From Verrucomicrobiota bacterium (GTDB taxonomy: Bacteria > Verrucomicrobiota > Kiritimatiellia > RFP12 > UBA1067): a stretch of 64,000 nt of DNA. Positions 25,831-34,691 of the stretch are shown in pieces. The position numbers and the translations under genes are program-made. Where the stretch lies: positions 109,035 to 173,034 of the forward strand of contig JAHFSX010000010.1 in assembly GCA_023269675.1 (NCBI GenBank), in the 5' to 3' direction. A model generated the notes under the pieces. It did not search any database. It was not told where the DNA came from and saw nothing but the letters and a program-made list of their open reading frames with translations. How positions within the stretch are numbered: position 1 is the stretch's first letter; the number at the start of each line of letters is the position of its first letter.

Positions 25831-28470
25831 ATGAAATTACCGTTAGCCGTGCTCGCGTTTTCCGTGTTCGCTTGTGTCGGATCGGCACAGCAGGCGACCG
25901 ACAAGGCCATGGACGAGGCCAAGGCCGTTCTGGCAAAGATGACGCTGGAGGAGAAACTCTCCCTCTGCGCCGGCATCAGCACCATGTCGCTGAACCCGAT
26001 CCCCCGGGTGGGCCTCAACAGGGAATTCTATTTCGACGACAGCTCCTGCAACGTGCGCGCCGAGCTCGACCGCATGACCTTCGCCGCCGCGACCAAGCCG
26101 GACGACCCCTCTGACCAGTCCACCTCCATGCCGACGCTGGAAGTGCTCGCGTCCACCTGGGACCGCCCGCTCGCGTCCGCCTACGGCCACCTGATCGGCA
26201 AAGAGCTCCGCGCCCGCAACAAGGACATGATCCTGGGCCCGGGCGTGAACATCATGCGCACCCCGCTCTGCGGCCGCAACTTCGAGTACCTGACCGAGGA
26301 TCCCGCGCTCGGCGCGGCCCTGGTCGTCGAATACATCAAGGGCGTGCAGGCCCACGACGTCTCCGCCTGCGTGAAGCACTTCGCGGCGAACAGCCAGGAG
26401 TGGAACCGCAACACGGCGACCGCCACCGTCGACGCGCGCACGCTACACGAAATCTACCTGCCGGTCTTCCGCGCCGCCGTCAAGGACGCCGGCGTGTTGG
26501 CCGTGATGAACGCCTACAACAAGCTGGCCGTGCCCGGCGCCTGCGACGCCGAGTTCTGCAGCCAGAACGCCTACCTCAACCGCGAGATCCTGCGCAAGGC
26601 GTGGGGCTTCAAGGGCCTCGTCATCACCGACTGGGGCAGCGTGCACGACACCGTCAAGGGCGCGAACGGCGGCACCGACGTCGAGATGAACGCGGGCAAC
26701 CAGATCCGCATCTTCAAGCCCGAGCCGCTGCTGAAGGCCATGAAGGAGGGCACGGTCACGGAAGCGACCGTCAACGACATGGTCCTCCACACCCTGTATG
26801 TGATGGCCAAGGTCGGCCTCTTCGACGGCCGCGCCCGCGACGCGGGCAGCATCAACACGCAGGAGCATCAGGCCCTCGCCCGCCGCGTGGCCGAGGAGGG
26901 CACGGTCCTGCTCAAGAACGACAAGGGCGTCCTGCCGCTCGACCCGAACGGCGTGAAGACCGTCGTCGTCATGGGCCAGGGCGCCGTCACCAAGCACTGC
27001 AACGGCGGCTGGAGCGCGGAAGGAAAGCCGCCGTACGAGGTCGTCCCCCTGGAGGGCATCACAAAACGCCTCGGAGGTAAGGTCAGCGTGGTCTACATGC
27101 CGCTCACGCTCGACGACCAGAACTCCAAGCTCGCCGCGCTTCCCGAGGCCGCGCTCAACACCTTTGATACCGATGTCAAGGACCAGGGCATGACCGTCCG
27201 CGCCTGGAAGGCCAGCTACTTCGCCAACAAGACGCTCTCAGGCGAACCCGCCGCGAAGGGATTCCAGCGCGGCCTGGCTGTCGACTGGAAGATGAACGCC
27301 CCCGTCAAGGAGGTGCAGCCGAACAGCTTCTCCGTCCGCTGGGAAGCCAAGGTCATCGCGCCCGAAACCGGCACCTACGTGCTCGGCGCCCGCGCCAACG
27401 CCAAGGCCGGCACCCGCATCTTCGTGGACGGCAAGCCCGTGATGGACAACTGGAAGTGCCAGTTCCCGACCGCCACCGGCTACGGCGAGGTCGCGCTGAA
27501 CGCCAGGCAGGAATACGCCGTCACCGTCGAGTACACGCTCGGCGAGAGCGAGTCCACCTGCTTCTTCGGCTGGCGGCTGCCCTCTGAAAAGGGAATCTCC
27601 CTCTCCGCCATGGAAAGCGTTGTGCGCAAGGCCGACGCCGTCATCGTGCTGACCGGCACCGGGCACGGCCACGGCCGCGCGCTGGAATGCGAAGGCGCGG
27701 ACCGCCCGAACATGCTCCTGCCTCCGGGTCATGACGAGGCCATCGCCAAGGTGCTCGCCTGGGCGCCGCGCGCCGTCATCGTGAACCACTCGGGCTCCCC
27801 GATGGAGCTGCCTTGGGTTGGCCAGGCCGCGACGCTCATCCAGTACGGCTATGCCGGCATGGAGGGCGGCAACGCCCTGGCCGCGATCCTCTTCGGCGAC
27901 GTCAACCCGTCCGGCAAGCTGCCGCACACCTGCCCGTTCAAGCTGGCCGACACCCCGGCCGCGACGCCCGAGCGCTACAACGGCACAAACTCCGTCTACA
28001 GCGAGGGCATCTTCGTCGGCTACCGCTGGTACGACAAGCAGGCCATCGGGCCGATGTTCCCGTTCGGCCACGGGCTCTCCTACACGACCTTCAAGTACGG
28101 CAAGGTCACGGCTTCCGCCAAGCGGCTGGCGCCCGACGACGCGCTCACCGTCGCGGTCAAGGTCACGAACACCGGCAAGCGCGCGGGCAAGGAGATCGTC
28201 CAGCTCTACGTGCGCGACCTGGCCAAGGCCCCGAAGGTGGAGCGCGAAGTCCGCAGCCTCAAGAATTTCGCCAAGGTCGATCTGCAGCCGGGCGAGAGCA
28301 AGCTGGTGACCCTCACGGTCAAGCCGGCCGACCTCACCTACTACGACGTCGCCGCGAAGGCCTTCCGCGCCGACGCGGGCAAGTACGCCGTCGAGATCGG
28401 CGCCTCCTCCCGCGACATCAGGGGCAAGGCGGAATTCACCCTCACCGGGGACTACACCGAGGCCGATTAA
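25831..28470 (+). CDS. Exported GH3 beta-glucosidase with inserted PA14 domain
   Basis: 879 residues from the ATG at 25831, which gives a signal peptide (MKLPLAVLAFSVFACVGSAQ); the upstream 21 residues of the frame do not. The GH3 N-terminal barrel holds DKDMILGPGVNIMRTPLCGR-type substrate residues and the nucleophile D267 in VITDWGSVHD. The alpha/beta sandwich (VLLKNDKGVLPLD) is interrupted at about 450-590 by a PA14 domain (YFANKTLSGEPAAKGF, IFVDGKPVMDNW), a carbohydrate-binding insert seen in some GH3 enzymes. The C-terminus is a fibronectin III-like domain (VKVTNTGKRAGKEIVQLYV). It should hydrolyse terminal beta-linked glucose or xylose from oligosaccharides. It has its own promoter and is divergent from the MBL-fold/GH42-like unit. 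Confidence 0.95.
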   Translation: MKLPLAVLAFSVFACVGSAQQATDKAMDEAKAVLAKMTLEEKLSLCAGISTMSLNPIPRVGLNREFYFDDSSCNVRAELDRMTFAAATKPDDPSDQSTSMPTLEVLASTWDRPLASAYGHLIGKELRARNKDMILGPGVNIMRTPLCGRNFEYLTEDPALGAALVVEYIKGVQAHDVSACVKHFAANSQEWNRNTATATVDARTLHEIYLPVFRAAVKDAGVLAVMNAYNKLAVPGACDAEFCSQNAYLNREILRKAWGFKGLVITDWGSVHDTVKGANGGTDVEMNAGNQIRIFKPEPLLKAMKEGTVTEATVNDMVLHTLYVMAKVGLFDGRARDAGSINTQEHQALARRVAEEGTVLLKNDKGVLPLDPNGVKTVVVMGQGAVTKHCNGGWSAEGKPPYEVVPLEGITKRLGGKVSVVYMPLTLDDQNSKLAALPEAALNTFDTDVKDQGMTVRAWKASYFANKTLSGEPAAKGFQRGLAVDWKMNAPVKEVQPNSFSVRWEAKVIAPETGTYVLGARANAKAGTRIFVDGKPVMDNWKCQFPTATGYGEVALNARQEYAVTVEYTLGESESTCFFGWRLPSEKGISLSAMESVVRKADAVIVLTGTGHGHGRALECEGADRPNMLLPPGHDEAIAKVLAWAPRAVIVNHSGSPMELPWVGQAATLIQYGYAGMEGGNALAAILFGDVNPSGKLPHTCPFKLADTPAATPERYNGTNSVYSEGIFVGYRWYDKQAIGPMFPFGHGLSYTTFKYGKVTASAKRLAPDDALTVAVKVTNTGKRAGKEIVQLYVRDLAKAPKVEREVRSLKNFAKVDLQPGESKLVTLTVKPADLTYYDVAAKAFRADAGKYAVEIGASSRDIRGKAEFTLTGDYTEAD

Positions 28471-28552
28471 GGGCACGCCCCTCTTCGCTTCTTCCTCCGT
28501 CGCTTCCCGCTCGTGTAATGTCCCTTAAAAGGCTATACACGGCCTAGGGCTT

Positions 28553-28620
28553 GTAGTACCGCCTTCAGGCGGAAACCGGTGCAGGGGATGCCTTGGAATT
28601 CCGCCTAAAGGCGGCACTAC
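28553..28620. repeat. GCCTTCAGGCGG double-palindrome repeat
   Basis: GTAGTACCGCCTTCAGGCGGAA-type left arm (28553-28574) and its inverted partner (28599-28620). Each arm has its own small palindrome (CCGCCTTCAGGCGG and CCGCCTAAAGGCGG). This is the layout of a REP/BIME-like intergenic element. It lies 83 bp past the GH3 stop. Confidence 0.7.
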
Positions 28621-28677
28621 GAACGTTTTCAAAACGCAAAACAAAAGAATCCGTCTCGTTGTTTGCGGGACACTACG

Positions 28678-29550
28678 CTAGCGCGCCGGCGTGTCCGCCA
28701 GCAGCCAGCGGACCAGATTGACCGCCGCCTTGTGATTCTCGACAGACGATCCCGGAGGAACGAAGTCGATGTATTCGTTGTACAGCCAAGGGTCCCCCAC
28801 GGCGACGACCCGGCCCTTGCCCATCCGGCAGACGGCCATGAGCACATCGCTGCCCGGTCCGGCCTCTCGCGGCACGGTCAGCACGGCTTCGGCCGGCGCC
28901 CGCACGTCCAGGGTGCAGACCTCCTTCATGTAGACGGCCGGGACATCCCGGAAAAACGGCTGCCAGGCGAAGGCCCGCGTGTCCACCGTCGCGCGCTTGA
29001 GATCACGCTTCGGCGTCTCGTTCCGCGAGTCCTCGTTGAAGGTGATGCCGAACCGGCCCGCCAGGATGTTGATGTGCGCGAAATCCGCGTTCCCCTTGTT
29101 GTTGTTCATCAGCATCAGCGTGCCGCCGGATTCCACCCACCTGACGACGGCGTCCGCCGCGGCGGCATCAACGAAATTGGGCTTGTGGTCGGCCGCTTCG
29201 GACTCGATATCCGGATCGACGATGATATAGACCGAATGTCCGCGCAGGCCCGCTTCCGTCGGGGCTGCGCCCAGCTGCTCGAGCAGGGCGCCGTTTTCAG
29301 AAAAGACCGCGCCCAGCTTGGAGAAGCCGCTTGGAGCCGTGTCATCCCACGTGTAGTGATAGGGTTTGCCGTTCTTGGTCTCGTGGTTGTAGAAGACGTC
29401 GAGCAGAACCGCTTTCGCGGGAGCCGCCGCGGGCGGGATTGCGGTGCCGGCGGCAAAGGCCGTGCCCGGCAAACAAGGACACACCGTCCAGCAGGCCAAT
29501 AGGAGCGCCGCACACCCGAGGGAATGAAGTGATTGTTTTCTTATGTTCAT
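28678..29550 (-). CDS. Exported DUF4350-like / glutamine-amidotransferase-fold protein
   Basis: 290 residues. The ATG at 29550 is chosen because it begins a signal peptide (about 1-35, ending TAFA). The body reads like the domain often attached to GH88/GH105 unsaturated-uronyl hydrolases: LDVFYNHETKNGKPYHYTW, SGFSKLGAVFSENGALLEQL, VYIIVDPDIESE, VVRWVESGGTLMLMNNNKGN and MGKGRVVAVGDPWLYNEYID. These are class-I amidotransferase-like strands without the usual catalytic cysteine. The role is unknown; in related proteins it goes with pectin- or rhamnogalacturonan-type degradation. It is convergent with the GH3 gene. Confidence 0.75.
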   Translation of the reverse strand: MNIRKQSLHSLGCAALLLACWTVCPCLPGTAFAAGTAIPPAAAPAKAVLLDVFYNHETKNGKPYHYTWDDTAPSGFSKLGAVFSENGALLEQLGAAPTEAGLRGHSVYIIVDPDIESEAADHKPNFVDAAAADAVVRWVESGGTLMLMNNNKGNADFAHINILAGRFGITFNEDSRNETPKRDLKRATVDTRAFAWQPFFRDVPAVYMKEVCTLDVRAPAEAVLTVPREAGPGSDVLMAVCRMGKGRVVAVGDPWLYNEYIDFVPPGSSVENHKAAVNLVRWLLADTPAR

Positions 29551-29754
29551 GGTTTTCCGTTTCCCCTTAAAGTCACACATGTCCTCAACCGCCCACCCGG
29601 GCCGCTGGCGCCCGTATGCGCCCTTGTTGCCGATCAACGCCGCGAATGTCCCTTATCTTAGCAGATCCTGAAAGACTACGTCTTTACCCATTTCCTCGCA
29701 GCCCGCATGAGGGCGCAGCCCCGTTCCATTGACCGTTAGACTATCGACGCTTGT

Positions 29755-29852
29755 GGGACGTCCGAGACGTCCGCCCCTACCGGTGCTGCGGCAGCCGTAG
29801 CGCGGGACGTCCCGGACCGCGCACGGGCGGGGTGCTGAGGCACCCCTGCCCC
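29755..29852. repeat. GC-rich palindromic intergenic repeat
   Basis: Contains the direct pair GGGACGTCC/GAGACGTCC (29755-29772), a further GGGACGTCCC near 29803, and a hairpin GGGGTGC-TGAG-GCACCCC (29829-29846). The gap 29551-30040 also has a small palindrome AAAGAC-TAC-GTCTTT at 29671-29685, and otherwise only the promoter of the next gene. Confidence 0.45.
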
Positions 29853-29908
29853 GTTGAGGTCAATGAAACGGGGATGCGCCCAACACGACCCTGCCGCTTC
29901 CCTTACGG

Positions 29909-29938
29909 TTGACATTAGGGGAACGCACGTGATACTTT
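29909..29938 (+). promoter_or_regulatory. Promoter of the giant SGNH gene
   Basis: TTGACA (29909-29914) and TACTTT (29933-29938) are spaced by 18 bp; the -35 is a perfect consensus. The untranslated leader to the ATG at 30041 would be about 95 bases. Confidence 0.6.
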
Positions 29939-30040
29939 TCGGCACGTAGGCTGGGGCTGACAATGACACCCTGACAGGTGCCGCTCTGAATCGGACGGGG
30001 GGTGCGCGCGCGCCTAACAGCCAGGCGATCGTCAACGGGG

Positions 30041-33000
30041 ATGGCCAAACCACGGAGAGCAACAACCACTGTGAATAGAATAACCGGATCATTCAACTGG
30101 CACTGTGTCGGCACGCGCCTCCTCGCCGGCTTTCTTGCGGCCTTCGCGTGGCAGTCTCCGCAAGCCGCGCAGGCGGAAGACTTGGGCAAGATCATGCCCA
30201 TGGGCGATTCGATCACGCTCGGAGTCCCGGTCGCGGGCGGCTACCGCGACCCGCTGTACACCCTTTCGACCAACAGGGGCGACACCTTCACGTTGGTCGG
30301 CTCGCAGACCGGCTATGCGACCACGGCGCTCACCGCTGCCGGGCAGGCGCATCACGAGGGACACAGCGGCTACGTCATCACAAATGGCACCGGGAGGACC
30401 GGCCTGGACGAGAACCTGGCAGGTTGGATCGGGCCCGGTAAAGAAAGCCCGGACAAGATCCTGCTGATGATCGGCAGCAACGACATCAACCTCGGCTATG
30501 ACATGCCCAATGCGCCCACCCGCCTGAGCGACCTCATCACCCACATCTACAGTTACCGGCCCACCGTGAGACTCTACGCGGCGTCGATCATCCCCATGGT
30601 CGGACATGAACCGGACGTCCAGGCCTTCAACGCAACCATCCCGGGCATCGTGGCCAGCCACCGGGCCCTCGGACACGACGTGGTCTACGTCCCGATGTAC
30701 GAGGCCTTGAACATCGGCACGGACTTGGCCGACGGACTGCATCCGAACGCGCTCGGCTACCAGCACATGGCACAGGCCTGGGACACGGCGCTCCACACGT
30801 CCACGAACCTGACGGTCGCGGTCGCCAGCCCGGCGAACAATCAGGCGTTTACGGCCGGGACGTCCATTTCCGCCACCGCCACGGTGGCCAACGCTGCGGG
30901 AGCCTATACCGTCCATGTCTACACGAACAGCGGCTCAGGCGCGTTTGCCGAGGCGGGCGCCGGCGGCTCCTCCTCGCCCTACCCGGTGAGCCTCGGCGCG
31001 CTGCCCGTCGGCACGTACCACATCGCGGCCTCGGTCACCGACACGCTCGCAACCACGAATTCCGTGACCAACACGTTCACGGTTGCCGCGGCACCACTCA
31101 CCGGCATCCATGCGGTTGACGTGACAAGCGCCGGCGGAGGCGCCGGTCTCGGCAGCAATTACAGCGTCGGCTGGGATTTCACGGTCTCCCAAACGATCAG
31201 AGTCACCTCGCTGGGGCAGTTCGATCCGGACTCAAACCCAAAATCCAACTCGGTGGCCATCTACCAGAGAGGCGGGGCGAAGCTCGTCGAAGCGGCCGTC
31301 TCCGCCGCCAGCCCCGCCGAGCAGAGCGGCAGCTACCCGGCGCGCTACGTCTCCGTCTCCGGGACCGTCCTGCCCCCCGGCAACTATGTGGTCTTCAGCA
31401 CGCAGAACGGCGATAACTTCATCGCACCCAACGGGAATCCCGCCGCCACCTTCGGCTCCGCCATCATATGGAACAAGGGCGTGGCGCAGGACGCCGGCCC
31501 TTTGCCGGTCACCGCACCCGAGCCCTGGCAGATCAACAACACCAACGCCACGCGCTACTTTGGCCCGACCTTCAAGTATGACGTGGTTGCGCCCGTCCCG
31601 ACGCTGACGCTCACCTGCCCGGCAAACAATCAGGTGTTCACAGTTGGCGATTTTGTTACAGCCACCGCCACGGTGGCCAGCGCGTCAGGCGCCTATACCG
31701 TCCATGTCTACACGAACAGCGGCACGGGCGCGTTTGCCGAGGCAGGCGCCGGCGGCTCCGCATCGCCGTACCCGGTGAGCCTCGGTGCGCTGACCGCCGG
31801 CACGTACCACATCTACGCCTCGGCCACCGACACGCTCGGCACCGCGACCACCGCGACCAACACGTTCACGGTCGCCGCGAAGACGGGGCAGCAGACGGTG
31901 AGCCTGACCGGCTGGAACCAGGACATCATCATCGGAAAAACCGAGACGGCGCCGGGGTACAGCGTGAGCGTGGGGGGGAGTTGGGACTTCTACGAGAAAG
32001 GGCTTTCCGGAGGTACCCAGGGTCTGGCAGCCGACTCGGCCGGCACCAACCGTACCTTCACCAGCTCCAAAAATCCGAGCGTCAAGTTTCAGTTCGCCCC
32101 GTACACCGGCAACAACGCCGTCTATCTCGACGGGGCGAGCAACGTCACGCTGACCCTCATCAGCCCGGCCAAGTTCCAGTCGCTCCAGTTCCTGGAAGTG
32201 GCACGCACCATGAGCTGGTACGCCCGGCTGAACTTCTCGGACGGATCGAGCGCGACCACGGGCACGTGGAGCGATCCGGACTGGGTCGCGAACCCCGGAC
32301 CCGCCGACCGGTGCCTGACCTCGTACGGGCTCAAGGGCACCACGGGCAGTTTCTACACCGGTTATCTCTGGATGGCGGAGCGCGGATTCACGCTGCAGGT
32401 CGCCGATCAAGCCAAGACGCTCACTTCCATCACCTTCACCACCACCGGCATTAGCGGCCAGCAACTGGTCGTCTTCGCCGTGAGCGGCTATGTGCTCGGC
32501 TCCTTGTCAGGCGCGAACCATGCGGTTGACGTGCTGAGTCCCGGCGACGGTCCCAACGGAGGCAACAACTACAGCGTCGGCTGGGATTTCACGGTCTCTC
32601 AGCCGATCAGGGTCACCTCGCTGGGGCAGTTCGATCCCGATTCAAACCCGAAAGCCAACACAGTGGCCCTCTATCAGAGAGCCGGCGCGAAGCTCGTCGA
32701 GGTGACCGTCTCCGCCGCCAGTCCGGCCGAGTTCAGCGGCAACTACCTCGCGCGCTACGCCACGGTCGACAGCCTGGTGTTGACCCAAGGCAACTACGTG
32801 GTCTTCAGCACGCAGAACGGCGACAACTACATCGCTGCCGGCGGGAGTCCCGCCGCCACCTTCGGTCCCGGCATCACCTGGAACAAGTGCCTGGCGCTCG
32901 GCGCCGGCTCGGCGGCCGGCCCGTTGCCGGCTGCCGCTCCGGCGACCTGGCCGCTCGAAAGCACCACCGCCTGGCGCTACTTCGGACCGACGTTCCAGTA

Positions 33001-34465
33001 CGAATTGGTCGTGCCCCCGCCGACGCTGGCGTTAACCTGCCCGACGAACAATCAGGCGCTCGCGGTCAGTGATGCCAATTCCGCCACCGCCACGGTGGCC
33101 AACGCCCTCGGAGCATACGCCGTCCACGTCTATATGAACAGCGGCTCGGGCGCGTTCGTCGAGGTGGGCGCCGGCGGCTCCGCCTCGCCGTACGCGGTGA
33201 GCCTCGGCACGCTGCCCGCCGGTACGTACCACATCTATGCCTCGGTCACCGATACCCTCGCATCCGTGACCACCGTGACCAACACGTTCACGGTCGCCGT
33301 GAAGACAGGGCAGCAGACGGTGAGCTTGACCGGCTGGAATCAGGATCTCATCGTTGGGAAGACCGAGGCGGCACCGGCCTACAGCACGAGCTTTGTGACC
33401 TATAACTTCTACGAGACCGGCCTGCTTGGAGGAACCCAGGGGCTGGCCGCCGACTCAGGCGGCACCAACCGGACCTTCACCAGCTCCCAAAATCCGAGCG
33501 TCAAATTTCAGTTCGCACCGTACGCCGGCAGCAACGCCGTATACCTCAGCGGGCCCGGCAGCGTCACGCTGAACCTCATCAACCCGGCCAAATTCCTGTC
33601 GCTCCAATTCCTGGAGACGACGCGCTCCATGACCTGGTATGCCCAGCTGAACTTCTCGAACGGCACGAGCACGACCACGGGCACGTGGAGCGATCCGGAC
33701 TGGACCGCGACCGGACCCGCCGACCGGTGCCTGACCTCGTACGGGCTGAAGAAAACCGACAGCACGTTCTATTCCGGTTATCTCTGGATGGCGGGGCGCG
33801 TCTTCACGCTGCCGGTCGCCGATCAGGCCAAGACGCTCAGCTCAATCACCTTCACCACCACCGGTACGGGCGATAAGCAGCTGGCACTCTTCGCCGTGAG
33901 CGGCTATGCGTTCGCCGCCACGCAAGACGTGTTCCATGCGGTTGACGTGACGAGCGCCGGCGACGGGGCCTCAGGGGGCAACACGTACAGCGTCGGCTGG
34001 GATTTCACGGTCTCCCAGACGATCACCGTCACCTCGCTCGGGCAGTTCGATCCGGACTCAAACCCCAAAACCAACACGGTGGCGATCTATCAGAGGGCCG
34101 GTGCGAAGCTCGTCGAAGCGACCGTCTCCGCCGCCAGCCCTGCCGAGCGGAGCGGCAGCTACCTTGCGCGCTACACACCCATCCGCAACCTGGTGCTGAC
34201 ACCCGGCAACTACGTGGTCTTCAGCACGCAGAACGGCGACAACTACATCTCGGGCGGCGGGACGCCCGCAGCCGCCTTCGGCCCAGCTGTCACGTGGAAC
34301 AAGGGGCTAGCACTCGCCTCTGGGTCGTCGGCCGGTCCCTTGCTGGCCACCGCCCCGGCTTCCTGGCCGATCGAGGATGCCCGCGCATGGCGCTACTTTG
34401 GGCCGACGTTCACGTACAAGCTGGGGGCCGTTTGGCCGGAAGGTCTGATGATCCGCCTCAAGTGA
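30041..34465 (+). CDS. Giant exported SGNH/GDSL hydrolase with repeated beta modules
   Basis: 1474 residues from the ATG at 30041, with a signal peptide ending near AQAEDL. A GTG at 30071 is a possible alternative start. The SGNH esterase domain (about 48-260) has the nucleophile S57 in PMGDSITLG, the block-III GSNDINLG and the catalytic D231/H234 in DGLHPNALGY, as in carbohydrate acetyl-esterases. After it come three module types: A, Ig-like (FTAGTSISATATV, GTYHIAASVTDTL); B, a DUF4082-like sandwich (VGWDFTVSQTIRVTSLGQFD, NYVVFSTQNGDN); and C (QQTVSLTGWNQDIIIGKTE, VKFQFAPYTGNNAVYL). The order is A-B, A-C-B, A-C-B. It probably deacetylates or binds polysaccharide at the cell surface. The C-terminus is PEGLMIRLK, only faintly like the tails of the giant beta-strand proteins. 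Confidence 0.85.
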   Translation: MAKPRRATTTVNRITGSFNWHCVGTRLLAGFLAAFAWQSPQAAQAEDLGKIMPMGDSITLGVPVAGGYRDPLYTLSTNRGDTFTLVGSQTGYATTALTAAGQAHHEGHSGYVITNGTGRTGLDENLAGWIGPGKESPDKILLMIGSNDINLGYDMPNAPTRLSDLITHIYSYRPTVRLYAASIIPMVGHEPDVQAFNATIPGIVASHRALGHDVVYVPMYEALNIGTDLADGLHPNALGYQHMAQAWDTALHTSTNLTVAVASPANNQAFTAGTSISATATVANAAGAYTVHVYTNSGSGAFAEAGAGGSSSPYPVSLGALPVGTYHIAASVTDTLATTNSVTNTFTVAAAPLTGIHAVDVTSAGGGAGLGSNYSVGWDFTVSQTIRVTSLGQFDPDSNPKSNSVAIYQRGGAKLVEAAVSAASPAEQSGSYPARYVSVSGTVLPPGNYVVFSTQNGDNFIAPNGNPAATFGSAIIWNKGVAQDAGPLPVTAPEPWQINNTNATRYFGPTFKYDVVAPVPTLTLTCPANNQVFTVGDFVTATATVASASGAYTVHVYTNSGTGAFAEAGAGGSASPYPVSLGALTAGTYHIYASATDTLGTATTATNTFTVAAKTGQQTVSLTGWNQDIIIGKTETAPGYSVSVGGSWDFYEKGLSGGTQGLAADSAGTNRTFTSSKNPSVKFQFAPYTGNNAVYLDGASNVTLTLISPAKFQSLQFLEVARTMSWYARLNFSDGSSATTGTWSDPDWVANPGPADRCLTSYGLKGTTGSFYTGYLWMAERGFTLQVADQAKTLTSITFTTTGISGQQLVVFAVSGYVLGSLSGANHAVDVLSPGDGPNGGNNYSVGWDFTVSQPIRVTSLGQFDPDSNPKANTVALYQRAGAKLVEVTVSAASPAEFSGNYLARYATVDSLVLTQGNYVVFSTQNGDNYIAAGGSPAATFGPGITWNKCLALGAGSAAGPLPAAAPATWPLESTTAWRYFGPTFQYELVVPPPTLALTCPTNNQALAVSDANSATATVANALGAYAVHVYMNSGSGAFVEVGAGGSASPYAVSLGTLPAGTYHIYASVTDTLASVTTVTNTFTVAVKTGQQTVSLTGWNQDLIVGKTEAAPAYSTSFVTYNFYETGLLGGTQGLAADSGGTNRTFTSSQNPSVKFQFAPYAGSNAVYLSGPGSVTLNLINPAKFLSLQFLETTRSMTWYAQLNFSNGTSTTTGTWSDPDWTATGPADRCLTSYGLKKTDSTFYSGYLWMAGRVFTLPVADQAKTLSSITFTTTGTGDKQLALFAVSGYAFAATQDVFHAVDVTSAGDGASGGNTYSVGWDFTVSQTITVTSLGQFDPDSNPKTNTVAIYQRAGAKLVEATVSAASPAERSGSYLARYTPIRNLVLTPGNYVVFSTQNGDNYISGGGTPAAAFGPAVTWNKGLALASGSSAGPLLATAPASWPIEDARAWRYFGPTFTYKLGAVWPEGLMIRLK
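31601..34430 (+). repeat. Intragenic tandem duplication of about 1.4 kb
   Basis: 31601-33021 and 33022-34430 encode the same A-C-B module order and remain clearly alike at DNA level, for example the phrases around CGGTCGCC...GACGGGGCAGCAGACGG and GGCAGTTCGATCC. The segment 30809-31600 is a shorter A-B version. This indicates unequal exchange within the gene. Confidence 0.75.
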
Positions 34466-34540
34466 CCACCTCGGCGAATCCGGCGTCCCCGGCCGCCGGC
34501 CCGGCCTGTTTTAAGCCGTCGCTGGCTGCCTCCGGCAAGC

Positions 34541-34582
34541 GCCTTCCGGACCGTTATGTGGCGCCCGGAAGGCCTCTTTTCT
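34541..34582 (+). terminator. Rho-independent terminator after the SGNH gene
   Basis: Stem GCCTTCCGG (34541-34549) with CCGGAAGGC (34565-34573), followed by the T-rich CTCTTTTCTTT. It lies 75 bp after the stop and just upstream of the next promoter. Confidence 0.65.
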
Positions 34583-34589
34583 TTGCGCC

Positions 34590-34619
34590 TTGACGCTTCG
34601 GCGCGGCACCTGCTATGTT
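34590..34619 (+). promoter_or_regulatory. Promoter of the GH92 gene
   Basis: TTGACG (34590-34595) and TATGTT (34614-34619) are spaced by 18 bp, about 72 bp before the ATG at 34692. Confidence 0.65.
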
Positions 34620-34691
34620 CCACAGCAGATCTCCTTGAGGCCGTTCTGACGGGAGGTCGTCCGCATGGGTGCGCGAAATGGGGAAGGCAAA

